Source of the DNA: Amycolatopsis vancoresmycina
GTDB lineage: Bacteria > Actinomycetota > Actinomycetes > Mycobacteriales > Pseudonocardiaceae
Length of the DNA: 64,000 bases
Reading direction: 5' to 3'
Assembly (NCBI RefSeq): GCF_000716785.1
Contig: NZ_JNYY01000005.1
Coordinates: 434,001 to 498,000 of the forward strand
Both the position numbers and the translations under genes were made by a program. A model generated the notes under the pieces. It ran no database searches. It was not told the origin of the DNA and saw only the letters and a program-made list of their open reading frames with translations. This document shows positions 51,200 to 63,100 of this stretch, one piece after another (position 1 is the stretch's first letter; each line of letters begins with the position of its first letter).

Positions 51200-54100
51200 T
51201 CACTCGTCGCCGAAAGCCAGTTGCACGAGGTCGTCGACACCGAGTTCGGCGATCGACCGCTCCTCGCCCGCGTCCTCGGCCACGAGCGCCTGCCGCAGCC
51301 GGTCGTGCCCGTTCCCGTTGTGCCCGTTGCTTTCCGGGACCAGCCGCGCGCCCAGGTAGCGGGCCACCGCGAGGGGGTTCGGATAGTCGAAGACGAGCGT
51401 GGCCGGCAGTTTCAGGCCGGTCGCCTCGCGCAGCCGGTTGCGCAGTTCCACCGACGTCAGCGAGTCGAAGCCGGTGTCCTTGAACGCCGTGTCCGGGCGC
51501 ACCGCCTCCGGCCCGTCGTAGCCGAGCACCACCGCGACCTGGCCGCGGACCAGGTCGACCAGGAGTTCCTCCCGGCCGTCCGGGTCGAGCCCGGTCAGCC
51601 GGGCGGCCAGCCCGGTGTCCACAGTGGACGCCTTGCGCGCCTGGGTGCGGCTCGGCCGGACCAGGCCGCGGAACAGGACCCCGACCGGGCCGGACCGCAT
51701 CGCCGCCAGGTCGAGCTTGATCGGCACCAGCAGGGATTCTTCGGTCCGCAGCGCGAGGTCGAACAGGTCGAGGCCCTCGGCCCGGGTCAGTTCGAGCACG
51801 CCGTTGCGGCTCGCCCGTGCGTGGTCGATCTCGCTGAGGTGGGCGGCCATGCCGCTGCTGCGTTCCCAGAGACCCCAGGCCAGGGACAGGCCCGGCAGGC
51901 CGGCGGCCCGGCGGCCGGCCATGGCCGCGTCCAGGAAGGCGTTGGCCGCCGCGTACGGGCCCTGGCCGCCGCCGCCCATCACGCCGGCGACGGACGAGAA
52001 CACGACGAACACGCCGAGGTCGCGGTCGCGGGTCAGCTCGTCGAGGTGGCGGACCGCGTCGACCTTCGCCGCGTACACGTTCGACAGCTGTTCCGGGGTC
52101 AGCGCGTCGATCACGCCGTCCTCGAAGACCCCGGCGGTGTGCACCACCCCGGTCAGGTCGGGCAGCGACTCCAGCAGCGCGGCCACCTGGTCGCGGTCGG
52201 AGACGTCGCAGGCCACCACGGACACGTCCGCATCGGCCAGCTCGGCGACCAGGTCGGCGGCGCCGTCGGCGTCCGGACCCCGGCGGCTGGCGAGCACGAG
52301 CTTCCGCACGCCGTGCTGCGTCACCAAGTGCCGGGCCACCAGCGTGCCCAGCGAACCGGCGCCGGAGACCAGGACCGTGCCGTCCGGGCCGAACACCGCG
52401 GGCGCGGCCGAAGTCCGGCCGGCGCGAGCCAGGCGGGGCACGTGGAAGGTGGTTCCGCGCACCGCGACCTGCGGCTCGCCGGTGGCCAGCACCGGCCCGA
52501 GGACCGGCGCGAGGTCGCCGTCGGTGTCGAGCAGGACGATCCGGTCCGGGTGCTCGGCCTGTGCGGAGCGCACCAGGCCCCACACCGCGGCCGCGGCCGG
52601 GCCGGTCACCGTGTGGTCGCCGCCGGCCGGGACCGCCCCGCGGGTCGCCACGACCAGCCGCGATTCCTCGAGCGCGGCGGCGGCGAGCCACGTCTGCACG
52701 ATTTCCAGCACCCGGGAGCTCACGGCCAGCGCCGTGTCGCCGTCGGCCTCGGCGACCGCCACCGGCGGCCCATCCGTCTTCTCCGCGAGGGCCGCGACGT
52801 CGTCGGCGCTGCCCACCTGCGCCCACGCGGGCATCTCCGCGCGGGGCACCGAAGGCAGCTCGGTCCAGTCGACGCGGAACATCGCGTCGTGGCCCGCGTC
52901 GGCCGCGGCACCCAGCTGACCGGCCGAAACCGGCCGGGACACCAGCGATTCCATGGTCAGGACCAGCCCGCCGGTCTCGTCGGCGGCTTCGACGGACAGC
53001 GCGTCCGGGCCGCTCGGCGCGAGCCGGACCCGCAGCGCCGAAGCGCCCGCGGCGTGCAGGACCAGGCCGTTCCACGCGAACGCGAGCACCGGCTCGCCCG
53101 GCTCGTCCCCGCCGCCGACCGTGGCGGCCTGCAGGGCCGCGTCGAGCAGCGCCGGGTGGACGCCGAACCGGCCCGCGTCCTTGCCGAGGTCCTCGGGGAG
53201 GGCGGCCTCGGCGAAGATTTCGCCGTCCCGCCGCCACACCGCGCGCAGGCCCTGGAACGCCGGCCCGTAGCCGTACCCGCGTTCGGCCAGGCCGGTGTAG
53301 AACGTCTCGACGTCGACGCGCTCGGCGCCCGCGGGCGGCCAGGCGTGGAAGTCGAACCCGGTGTCCGGGGCCGGGGCCGAGGACAGCAGGCCGGTGGCGT
53401 GCCGGGTCCACGGTCCCGTGCCGCCGTCGCGCCGGGAGTAGACGTTCACCGTGCGCGAGCCGGTGTCGTCCGGGCCGCCCAGCGCGACCTGCACCCGCAC
53501 GCCGCCCTGGGCGGGCACGACCAGCGGGGCCTCGATGACCAGCTCGTCGAGGGCGGTGCAGCCGGCTTCGTCGCCGGCCCGCACGGCCAGCTCGGCCAGC
53601 CCGGCGCCGGGGAGGATGACCACGCCGCCGACCGCGTGGTCGGCGAGCCACGGGTGCGTCCGCACCGACAGCCGCGAGGTGAAGACCAGGCCGTCGGACT
53701 GCGGCAGCTCGACGACCGCGCCCAGCAGCGGGTGGTCGGCCGCCGCCTGGCCCAGCGAGGCCGCGTCGGTCGCGGACTCGGCGGGCCGCAGCCAGTAGTG
53801 CCGGTGGTCGAAGGCGTACTTGGGCAGGTCCACCCGGGCGGCCGGCGGCAGGACCGCGGTCCAGTCGAGCGGGACGCCCCGCACGAACAGCTCGGCCATC
53901 GACGTCAGCAGGCGGCGCAGGCCACCGTCGTCGCGGCGCAGCGACCCGGTCACCACCGCGTCGTCGCTGATCTCGCTGAGCGGCTGGACCAGCACCGGGT
54001 GCGCGCTGACCTCGACGAACACGCCGTGGCCCTGGCGGACGAGCTTCGCAACGGCCGGGCCGAAGCCGACCCGGTTGCGCAGGTTCCGGTACCAGTAACC

Positions 54101-57100
54101 GCCGTCGACGACCCCGGCTTCGGTGATCCAGTCGCCGGTGAGGGTGGAGAAGAACGGCACCGCCGGCGCCTGCGCCTCGATTCCGGCGAGGGTCTCGGCC
54201 AGGAGGTCCTCGATGGCTTCGACCTGGTTGGTGTGGGACCCGTAGTCCACAGCCACCCGCCGGACGCGCACTTCCCGGCCGGACAACGCTTCGACGACCT
54301 CGTCGAGCGCGTTGGCCTCCCCGGCGACCACCACGGACGTGGGGCTGTTGACCGCGGCCACCTGGACCCGGTCGGCCCACGGCGCCAGCCACGCGGCCGC
54401 CTCTTCTTCGCTCAGCGCCACGGAAGCCATGCCGCCGCGCCCGGCCAGCCGGGTGGCGATGGCCTGGCTGCGCAGCGCGACCACCTTCGCCGCGTCCGGC
54501 AGCGACAACGCCCCCGACACGCAGGCCGCGGCGATCTCGCCCTGCGAGTGCCCCACCACGGCGTCCGGCCGGACGCCCGCCGACTGCCACACCGCGGCGA
54601 GGCCGACCATCACCGCGAAGCTCGCGGGCTGCACGACGTCGACGCGGTCCAGGAGATCGGATTCGCCACGCAGCACGTCGAGCAGCGACCAGTCGACCCA
54701 CGGTTCGAGCGCGGCCGCGCATTCGGCGACCCGCTCGGCGAACACCGGGGACTCGTCGAGGAGCTGCCGTCCCATGCCCGCCCACTGCGAGCCCTGGCCG
54801 GGGAAGACCCAGACGAGCTTGCCCGGCGCACCCGCCCGGCCGGTGACCACCGCAGCCGTGTCTTCCCCGCGAGCCAACGCTTCCAGACCCGTCACGGCCT
54901 CTTCGCGAGAGCCCGCGACCACGACCGCGCGCTCGGTCAGCGCGGCCCGGTCCGTCACCAGCGCCCGGGCCACCCCGGCCAGCGGCGCGTCACCCGCGAC
55001 CACGTCGGCGAGCCGACCGGCCTGCCCGGCCAGCGACGCCGTGCTCCGCGCGGACACCACCACCGGCACCACAGACTGTCGTGAGTGGTAAGGAGGGTTA
55101 GAACTCGCCTTTTCACTCACGAGGTCTTCCGGGGCCTCTTCCAGGATGAGGTGCGCGTTCGTGCCGGAGACGCCGAACGCGGACACGCCGGCCCGGCGCG
55201 GACGGCCGTTGCGCGGCCACTCGCGGGCCTCCGTCAGGAGCTCGACCGCGCCGGCGGACCAGTCCACTTCGGGGGTCGGCTCGTCGACGTGCAGCGTGGG
55301 CGGCAGGACTTCGTGCCGGAGCGCCTGGACCATCTTGATCACGCCCGCGACCCCCGCCGCGGCCTGCGCGTGGCCGATGTTCGACTTCAGCGACCCCAGC
55401 CACAACGGCGTCTCACGGCCCCTGCCGTAGGTGGCGAGCAGGGCCTGCGCCTCGATCGGGTCGCCGAGGGTGGTCCCGGTGCCGTGCGCCTCGACGGCGT
55501 CCACATCGGACGGTCCCAGCCCGGCGCTGCCCAGCGCCCGGCGGATCACCCGCTGCTGCGAAGGCCCGTTCGGGGCGGTGAGGCCGTTGGACGCGCCGTC
55601 CTGGTTGACCGCGCTGCCGCGCAGCACGGCCAGGATCCGGTGGCCGCGTTCGCGAGCCACCGACAGCCGCTCCAGCACGACCACGCCGACGCCTTCGGCC
55701 CAGCCGGTGCCGTCGGCCGCCGCGGCGAACGCCTTGCAGCGCCCGTCGACGGCGAGGCCGCGCTGCCGGGAGAACTCGACGAACGCGCCGGGGTTCGCCA
55801 TCACGGTCGCGCCGCCGGCCAGCGCCATCGAGCATTCGCCCTGGCGCAGGGACTGGGCGGCGAGGTGCATCGCGACCAGCGAGGACGAGCACGCCGAGTC
55901 GATCGTCACCGCCGGGCCTTCGAACCCGAACACGTACGACACGCGGCCGGACGCCACGCTCGACGACCCGCCGGTGCCCGCGAAGCCCTCCAGCTCCGGC
56001 GTGACGACGCTGTCGCCCGGGGCGACGTAGCCCTGGCCGAACATGCCGGTGAACACCCCGACGTCGTTGCCCTTGAGCGAAAGCGGGTCGACGCCGGCGT
56101 CTTCCATCGCCTCCCAGGACGTCTCCAGCAGCAGGCGCTGCTGCGGGTCCATGGCGACGGCCTCACGCGGCGAGATGCCGAAGAAGCCCGCGTCGAACAG
56201 GCCCGCTTCGTGCAGGAAGCCGCCGTGCCGGGTGTAGGTCTTGCCCGGGCGGGCCGGGTCCGGGTCGTAGATGCCCTCCAGGTCCCAGCCGCGGTCGGTG
56301 GGGAAGCCCGAGACCGCGTCCCGGCCCTCGGACACCAGCCGCCACAGGTCTTCGGGGCCGGTGACCCCGCCGGGCAGGCGGCAGGCCATGCCGACGATGG
56401 CGATCGGTTCGTCGAGGTCGGCCTTCGCGGCCACCGCGGTCACGGGCGTCTCCGCCGCGCCACCGAGTTCCTCGCGCAGGTGCCGGGCCAGTGCCTGGGG
56501 GTTCGGGTAGTCGAAGACCAGCGTCGCGGGCAGCTTGAGCCCGGTGGCGGCCCGCATCCGGTTGCGCAGCTCGACCGCGGTCAGCGAGTCGAACCCGGCG
56601 TCCTTGAACGCCGTGTCGACGCGGACCGCGCTCGCGTCGGCGTGCCCGAGCACGGCCGCCACCTGCGCCCGGACGAGGTCCAGGAGCAGGGTGAGCTGGT
56701 CCGCCGGGGTCAGCCCGGCCAGCCGTCCCGCCAGCCCGCTGTCCGTTGTGGACGCGGTGCGGGCCTGGGCGCGCCTGGCCCGGACCAGGCCGCGCAGCAT
56801 GTGCGGCACGGTCCCGTCGGCGCGGAGGTCCAGCTTCGCGGGCACCAGCAGCGACTCGCTCGAGCCGAGGGCCGCGTCGAACAGGTCCATGCCCTCGGCC
56901 TGCGTCATGATCTGCAGGCCGCCGCGGCGGCTCATCCGGGCGCGGGTGGCCTCGTCGGTGTTGGCGGCCATGCCGGTGCTTTGCTCCCACAGGCCCCACG
57001 CCAGCGACAGGCCCGGCAGGCCCGCCGCCCGGCGGTTCGCCATCAGGCCGTCCAGGTAGGCGTTCGCGGCGGCGTAGCTGCCGCTGCCCGCGCCCATGAA

Positions 57101-60100
57101 CACCGCGGAAACCGAGGAGTAGACGACGAAGGCGTCGAGGTCCCGGTCGCGAGTCAGCTCATCGAGATGCCGGACGGCTTCGACCTTCGGGGCGAACACC
57201 CGGGCCAGCCGCTCCCGGTCCAGCGTCCCGATGACACCCGCGTCGAGGACACCGGCCGTGTGCACCACGGCGGTCGGCCGGTGCTCGTCGAGCAGCGCGG
57301 CCACCTGGGCGCGGTCGGAGACGTCGCAGGCGACGACGGAGACGTCCGCGGCCAGCTCGGCGACCAGCTCCGCCACGCCATCGGCCTCCTGGCCCCGGCG
57401 GCTCGCCAGGACGAGCTTCCGCACGCCGTGGCGCTCGACCAGGCGCCGGGCCACCAGGCCACCGAGCGCACCGGCGCCCGAGATCAGGACCGTCCCGTCC
57501 GGGCGGAACACGGCATCGCCGCTCTGCTCCGCGCGGGCGATGCGGGGCACGAAGTACTTGCCGCCACGGAGGGCGATCTGCGGCTCGTCGGCCGCCAGGA
57601 CCGCGCCGAGCGGCACGTCGCCGTCGGTGTCGAGCAGCACGATCCGGTCGGGATTCTCCGCCTGCGCGGCCCGGACCAGGCCCCACACGGCGGCCCCGGC
57701 CGGGTCGGTCACGTCGCGGACGGCGCCGCGGGTCACCACGACCAGCCGGGCGTCCTCCGGCGCGTCGGCGAGGAACGTCTGCACGGCGGCCAGCACCCGC
57801 GCGGTCAGGTCCAGCGGCTCCTCGCCGGCGGCTTCGAGCACCTCGACCTGCTCCGGCACCGCACTGTCCGCAATGGACACTTCGGTCCAGTCGACGCGGT
57901 ACAGCGAGCCGGCGCGGGTTCGCGCGGCCGAGAGTTCCCGTGCCGCCACCGGACCGGCCGTGAGGACCAGGCCGCCCGTTTCGTCGGCCGCTTCGAGGGA
58001 GACGCCGGGCACCAGCCGCACCCGCAGCGCCGAGGCACCCGCGGCGTGCAGGACCAGGCCGTGCCACTCCGCCGGCTGCTCGTCGTCCGCGAGGACCGGG
58101 CGCACCGCGGCGTCCAGCAGCACGGGGTGGATGCCGAACGCGCCGGCGTCCAGGTCCCCGGGCAGCGCGACCTCGGCGAAGACCTCCTCGCCACGCCGCC
58201 AGCCGCCGTCGGCCTCCTGCGCCCCGGCGGGCGGCCACGCGGTGAAGTCGAACGGCTCGTGCGCAGGAGCCGTGGCGGACAGGTGCCCGGTGGCGTTCCG
58301 GGTCCAGTCTTCGTCGCCTTCGCGCTGCGAATACACCTCGACCGCGCGCTCGCCGCTCACGACGACCTGCACCCGCAAGCCACCGGTCTCCGGCAGCACC
58401 AGCGGAGCTTCGACGACCAGGTCGTCGAGAACCGGGCAGCCGGCTTCGTCACCGGCCCGCACGGCCAGCTCCACCAAGGCCGTGCTCGGGACGCCGTCGG
58501 CCAGCCACGGGTGCGTCCGCACCGACAGCCGCGAGGTGAACACCAGGCCGCCGGACTGCGGCAGCGTCACCACGGCCCCCAGCAGCGGGTGATCGGCCCC
58601 GGCCAGCCCCAGTGAAGGCGCGTCGGCCGCGGCGGGCGGGCTCAGCCAGAAGTGCTGGTGGTCGAAGGCGTAGGTCGGCAGTTCGACGCGGGCGGGCGGT
58701 GCCGTCGTGGCCCAGTCGACCGGGACGCCCCGGACGAACAGTTCGGCCATCGAGGTCAGCAGCCGCCGCACCCCGCCGTCGCCGCGCCGCAGGGTGCCGG
58801 TGACGACCGCGTCGGAGAGTTCGCTGAGCGGCTGCACCAGCACCGGGTGGGCACTGACCTCGACGAACACCCCGTGACCCTGCTCGAGCAGCGCGTCGAT
58901 GGCCGGGCCGAACCCGACCTGGTTGCGCAGGTTCCGGTACCAGTAGCCGCCGTCGACGACCCCGGCTTCGGTGATCCACTCGCCAGTGACGGTCGAGTAG
59001 AAGGGCACCACCGGGGCCTGCGCGGTGATCCCGGCCAGCGTCTCGGCGAGGATCTCGCCGATGTCCTCGACGTGCCGGGTGTGGGACGCGTAGTCCACCG
59101 CTACCCGGCGGCCGCCGAGGGCGTCGACGGCCTCGGTGAGCGCTTCGGCGTCGCCCGCGATGACCACCGACGACGGGCCGTTGACCGCGGCGATCTCGAC
59201 CCGGCCGCTCCACGGCGCGAGCCGGGCGGCGACCTCGTCGTGGCTCAGCTGGACCGACGCCATGCCGCCGCGCCCGGACAGCTCGGCCGCGATCGCCTGG
59301 CTCCGCAACGCGACCACCTTCGCCGCGTCCTCGAGGGACAGGGCGCCCGACACGCAGGCCGCGGCGATCTCACCCTGGGAGTGCCCCAGGACGGCGTCCG
59401 GTACCACGCCCACCGAGGCCCATACGGCGGCGAGACCGACCATCACCGCGAAACACGCGGGCTGCAGCACGTCGACCCGCTCGATCAGCGAAAGGTCACC
59501 TTCGCCGCGCAGGACGTCCACCAGGGACCACTCGATCCACGGCCGCAGCGCGGCCGCGCACTCCTCGATCCGCTCGGCGAACACCGGCGACGCGTCCAGG
59601 AGCTCCCGGCCCATGCCCGCCCACTGCGTCCCCTGGCCGGGGAACACCCAGACGGCCTTGCCCGGCAGGCCCGCGGTGCCGGTCACCAGGCCGGGCGCGC
59701 TCTCGCCGCGGGCCAGCGCGGTCAGCGAGGTCCGTGCTTCCTCGGCCGAGCCCGCCACGACGACGGCTCGGTCGGCCAGCGTCGCGCGGGTCGACAGCAG
59801 GGCACCCGCCACGCGGGTCAGCGAGACGTCCCCGTCGAGGAACTCCGCCAGCCGCGCGGCCTGGCCCGCCAGGGATCCGGTGCTGCGCGCGGACACCACC
59901 ACGGGCACCACGCCGTCGGGCACGTCCGCCTCGGGAGCGTCGCCGGCGGGGGCTTCTTCGAGGATGAGGTGCGCGTTGGTGCCGCTGATGCCGAACGACG
60001 AGACGCCGGCCCGGCGCGGGTGGCCGTTGCGCGCCCACTCGCGGCCCTCGGTCAGCAGCTCGACCGCGCCCGCGGACCAGTCCACCTGCTTGGTGGGTTC

Positions 60101-63100
60101 CTGCACGTGGAGGGTGGGCGGCAGGGCGTCGTGCCGCAGCGCCTGGACCATCTTGATGACGGCGGCGACCCCCGCGGCCGCCTGGGTGTGGCCGATGTTC
60201 GACTTCAGCGACCCGAGCCACAGCGGCGTCTGGCGGTTCTTGCCGTAGGTGGCGAGCAGGGCCTGTGCCTCGATCGGGTCGCCCAGCGCGGTCCCGGTGC
60301 CGTGCGCCTCGACAGCGTCCACATCGGACGGTTGCAGCCCGGCCGTGGCCAGCGCGCTGCGGATCACCCGCTGCTGCGAGGGCCCGTTGGGCGCGGTCAG
60401 GCCGTTCGACGCACCGTCCTGGTTCACCGCGCTGCCGCGGAGCACGGCGAGCACCTGGTGGCCGCGCTCGCGGGCCACGGAAAGCCGTTCGAGGACGACG
60501 ATGCCGACGCCCTCGGACAGGACCGTGCCGTCGGCGCCGTCCGCGAACGCCTTGACCCGGCCGTCCTCGGCCATGCCGCGCTGCCGCGACATGCCGATCA
60601 CGCCGATCGGCGAGCCCATCACGGCGACGCCGCCGGCGAGCGCCATCGTGCACTCGCCCTGCCGAAGTGCCTGTGCGGCAAGGTGAATCGCCACCAGCGA
60701 CGACGAGCACGCGGTGTCCACGGTGACCGCCGGGCCCTCGAACCCGAAGGTGTAGGACACCCGGCCCGAGGCCACGCTGCCCGCGGTGGCCGTGGTGACG
60801 AACCCTTCGAGTTCCGCGGGCATGTTGCCGAGTGACTCGAGGTAGTCGTGGATCGAGACGCCGGAGAACACGCCGACGGCGTCGCCGCGGGTCTTCGTCG
60901 GGTCGATCCCCGCGCGTTCCAGTGCTTCCCAGGACGCTTCCAGCAGCAGGCGCTGCTGCGGGTCCATGGCCAGTGCCTCGCGCGGCGAGATCCCGAAGAA
61001 GCCGGGGTCGAACAGCGCGGCCTCGTGCAGGAACCCGCCCTGGCGGATGTAGGCGGTGCCCGGGCGTTCCGGGTCGGAGTCGAACAGGCCGTCCAGGTCC
61101 CAGCCGCGGTCCTCGGGGAACGCCGACATGCCGTCGCGGCCCTCGGCGACCATCCGCCACAGGTCCTCGGGGCTCATCACCCCGCCCGGCAGGCGGCAGG
61201 CCATGCCGACGATGGCGATCGGCTCACCCGCGTCCGCGGCGGCCGCGACCGGCGCGGCGGGCGTGCCCGCCACCGTCTCGCCCAGCTCCTCGCGCAGGTG
61301 CCGGGCGAGCGCGACCGGCGTCGGGTAGTCGAAGACGAGCGTGGCGGGCAGCTTGACCCCGGTCGCCGCGCTGAGCCGGTTGCGCAGCTCGACCGCGGTC
61401 AGCGAGTCGAAGCCGAGGTCGCTGAACCCCTTGGTGCCCTGGGCCAGCTCGGGGGCGTTGAAGCCGAGCACCGCGGCCGCCTCGGCCTGGATGATGCCGA
61501 GCAGGACGCCGTCCTGGTCCGCCGTGGACAGCCCGGCGAGCTTGTGGACCAGCCCGCCGCCGCTCGCGGCGGCCGTCCGCGCGACCCGGCGGCTCGCGCG
61601 GACCAGGCCGCGCAGCAGGTGCGGGACCTCCCCCGCGCCGCGCAGGGTCTTCAGGTCGAGCTTGATCGGCACGAGCAGGGCCTGCTCGGCGGCCAGGCCG
61701 ATGTCGAAGCTGTCCAGCGCTTCGGCGGGTGTCATGGCCAGCACGCCGCCGCGGCTCATCCGGGCCTGGTCGGTGGCGGACAGGTGCGCGGTCAGGCCGT
61801 CGGCCTGTTCCCACAGGCCCCACGCCAGCGACACGCCCGGCAGGCCCGCCGCGCGGCGCCGGGCCATCAGGCCGTCGAGGTAGGCGTTCGCCGCCGCGTA
61901 GTTGCCCTGCCCGGCCGAGCCCATGAGCGCGGCCGCGGAGGAGAACACGACGAAGGCGTCGAGGTCGCCGGCGAGTTCGTCGAGGTGATTCGCGGCGGTG
62001 ACTTTGGGGGCGAACACCCCGGCCAGCCGCTCCCGGTTCAGTGCCCCGATGACGCCGTCGTCGAGCAGGCCCGCCAGGTGCACGATGCCGGTCGGGCGGT
62101 GCTCGGCCAGCAGCGCGGCCACCTGGTCCCGGTCGGAGACGTCGCAGGCGACCACGGACACGCTCGCGCCCTGCTCGGCCAGCTCGGTCAGCAGGTCTTC
62201 GGCGGCCACCCCACGGCGGCTCGCGAGCACCAGACGCCGGACACCGTGCCGGGCGACCAGGTGCTTGGCCACGAGCGCGCCGAGCGAGCCGGTGCCGCCG
62301 GTGAGCAGGACCGTCCCGTCCGGACTGAACACCGCGGGCGCGTCCGGCACGCGGCCGGTGGCTCGGGACAGCCGCGGGACGGAGAACGTGCCGCCGCGCA
62401 CGGCGATCTGCGGCTCGCCGGTGCCCAGCACGGCACCCAGCGGCAGCTCGCCATCGGTGTCGACGAGGACGATCCGGCCGGGGTTTTCCGCCTGGGCGGC
62501 CCGGACCAGGCCCCACACGGCGGCTCCGGCGGGGTCGGTCACCTCGCGGACAGCGCCGCGGGTCACCACGACCAGCCGGGCTTCCTCTGCCGCGCCTTCG
62601 AGCCACACCTGCACGGCTTCCAGCACCCGGGTGGTCAGGTCGATGGCCTCGCCGCCGACGGCTTCGAGCACCTCGGCGTGGTCCGTGGCCACGCTTTCGG
62701 CCGCGGGCAGGTCGATCCAGTCGACCTGGAACAGCGAGTCGCGCTCCTCGCCCGCCGCCGTTTCCAGCTGCTCGGCGGAGACCTCGCGGGACACCAGCGA
62801 ATCCATGGTGACGACCAGGCCACCGGTCTCGTCGGCGGCCTGGAACGTCAGCGCGTCCGGGCCGCCCGGGGCGACCCGCACCCGCAGCGCCGACGCGCCG
62901 ACGGCGTGCAGGACCAGGCCGTTCCACGCGAACGGCAGCACGCTGCGCTGGTCGCCGGGGTTGGCGAAGGCGTTCGTGTGCAGGGCCGCGTCCAGCAGCG
63001 CCGGGTGGAGACCGAACTTGCCGGCGTCCTCGCGGTGGTCGTCGGGCAGCGCGACCTCGGCGAAGACCTCCTCGCCGCGCCGCCACACCGCCCGCATGCC

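Noticed and set aside
49766..55084. Very long open frame on the plus strand (1772 codons) and others like it opposite the PKS genes
   Set aside because: High GC keeps antisense frames open; the translations are Arg/His/Gln/Asp-rich without any domain, whereas the minus strand encodes complete KS-AT-DH-KR-ACP modules.
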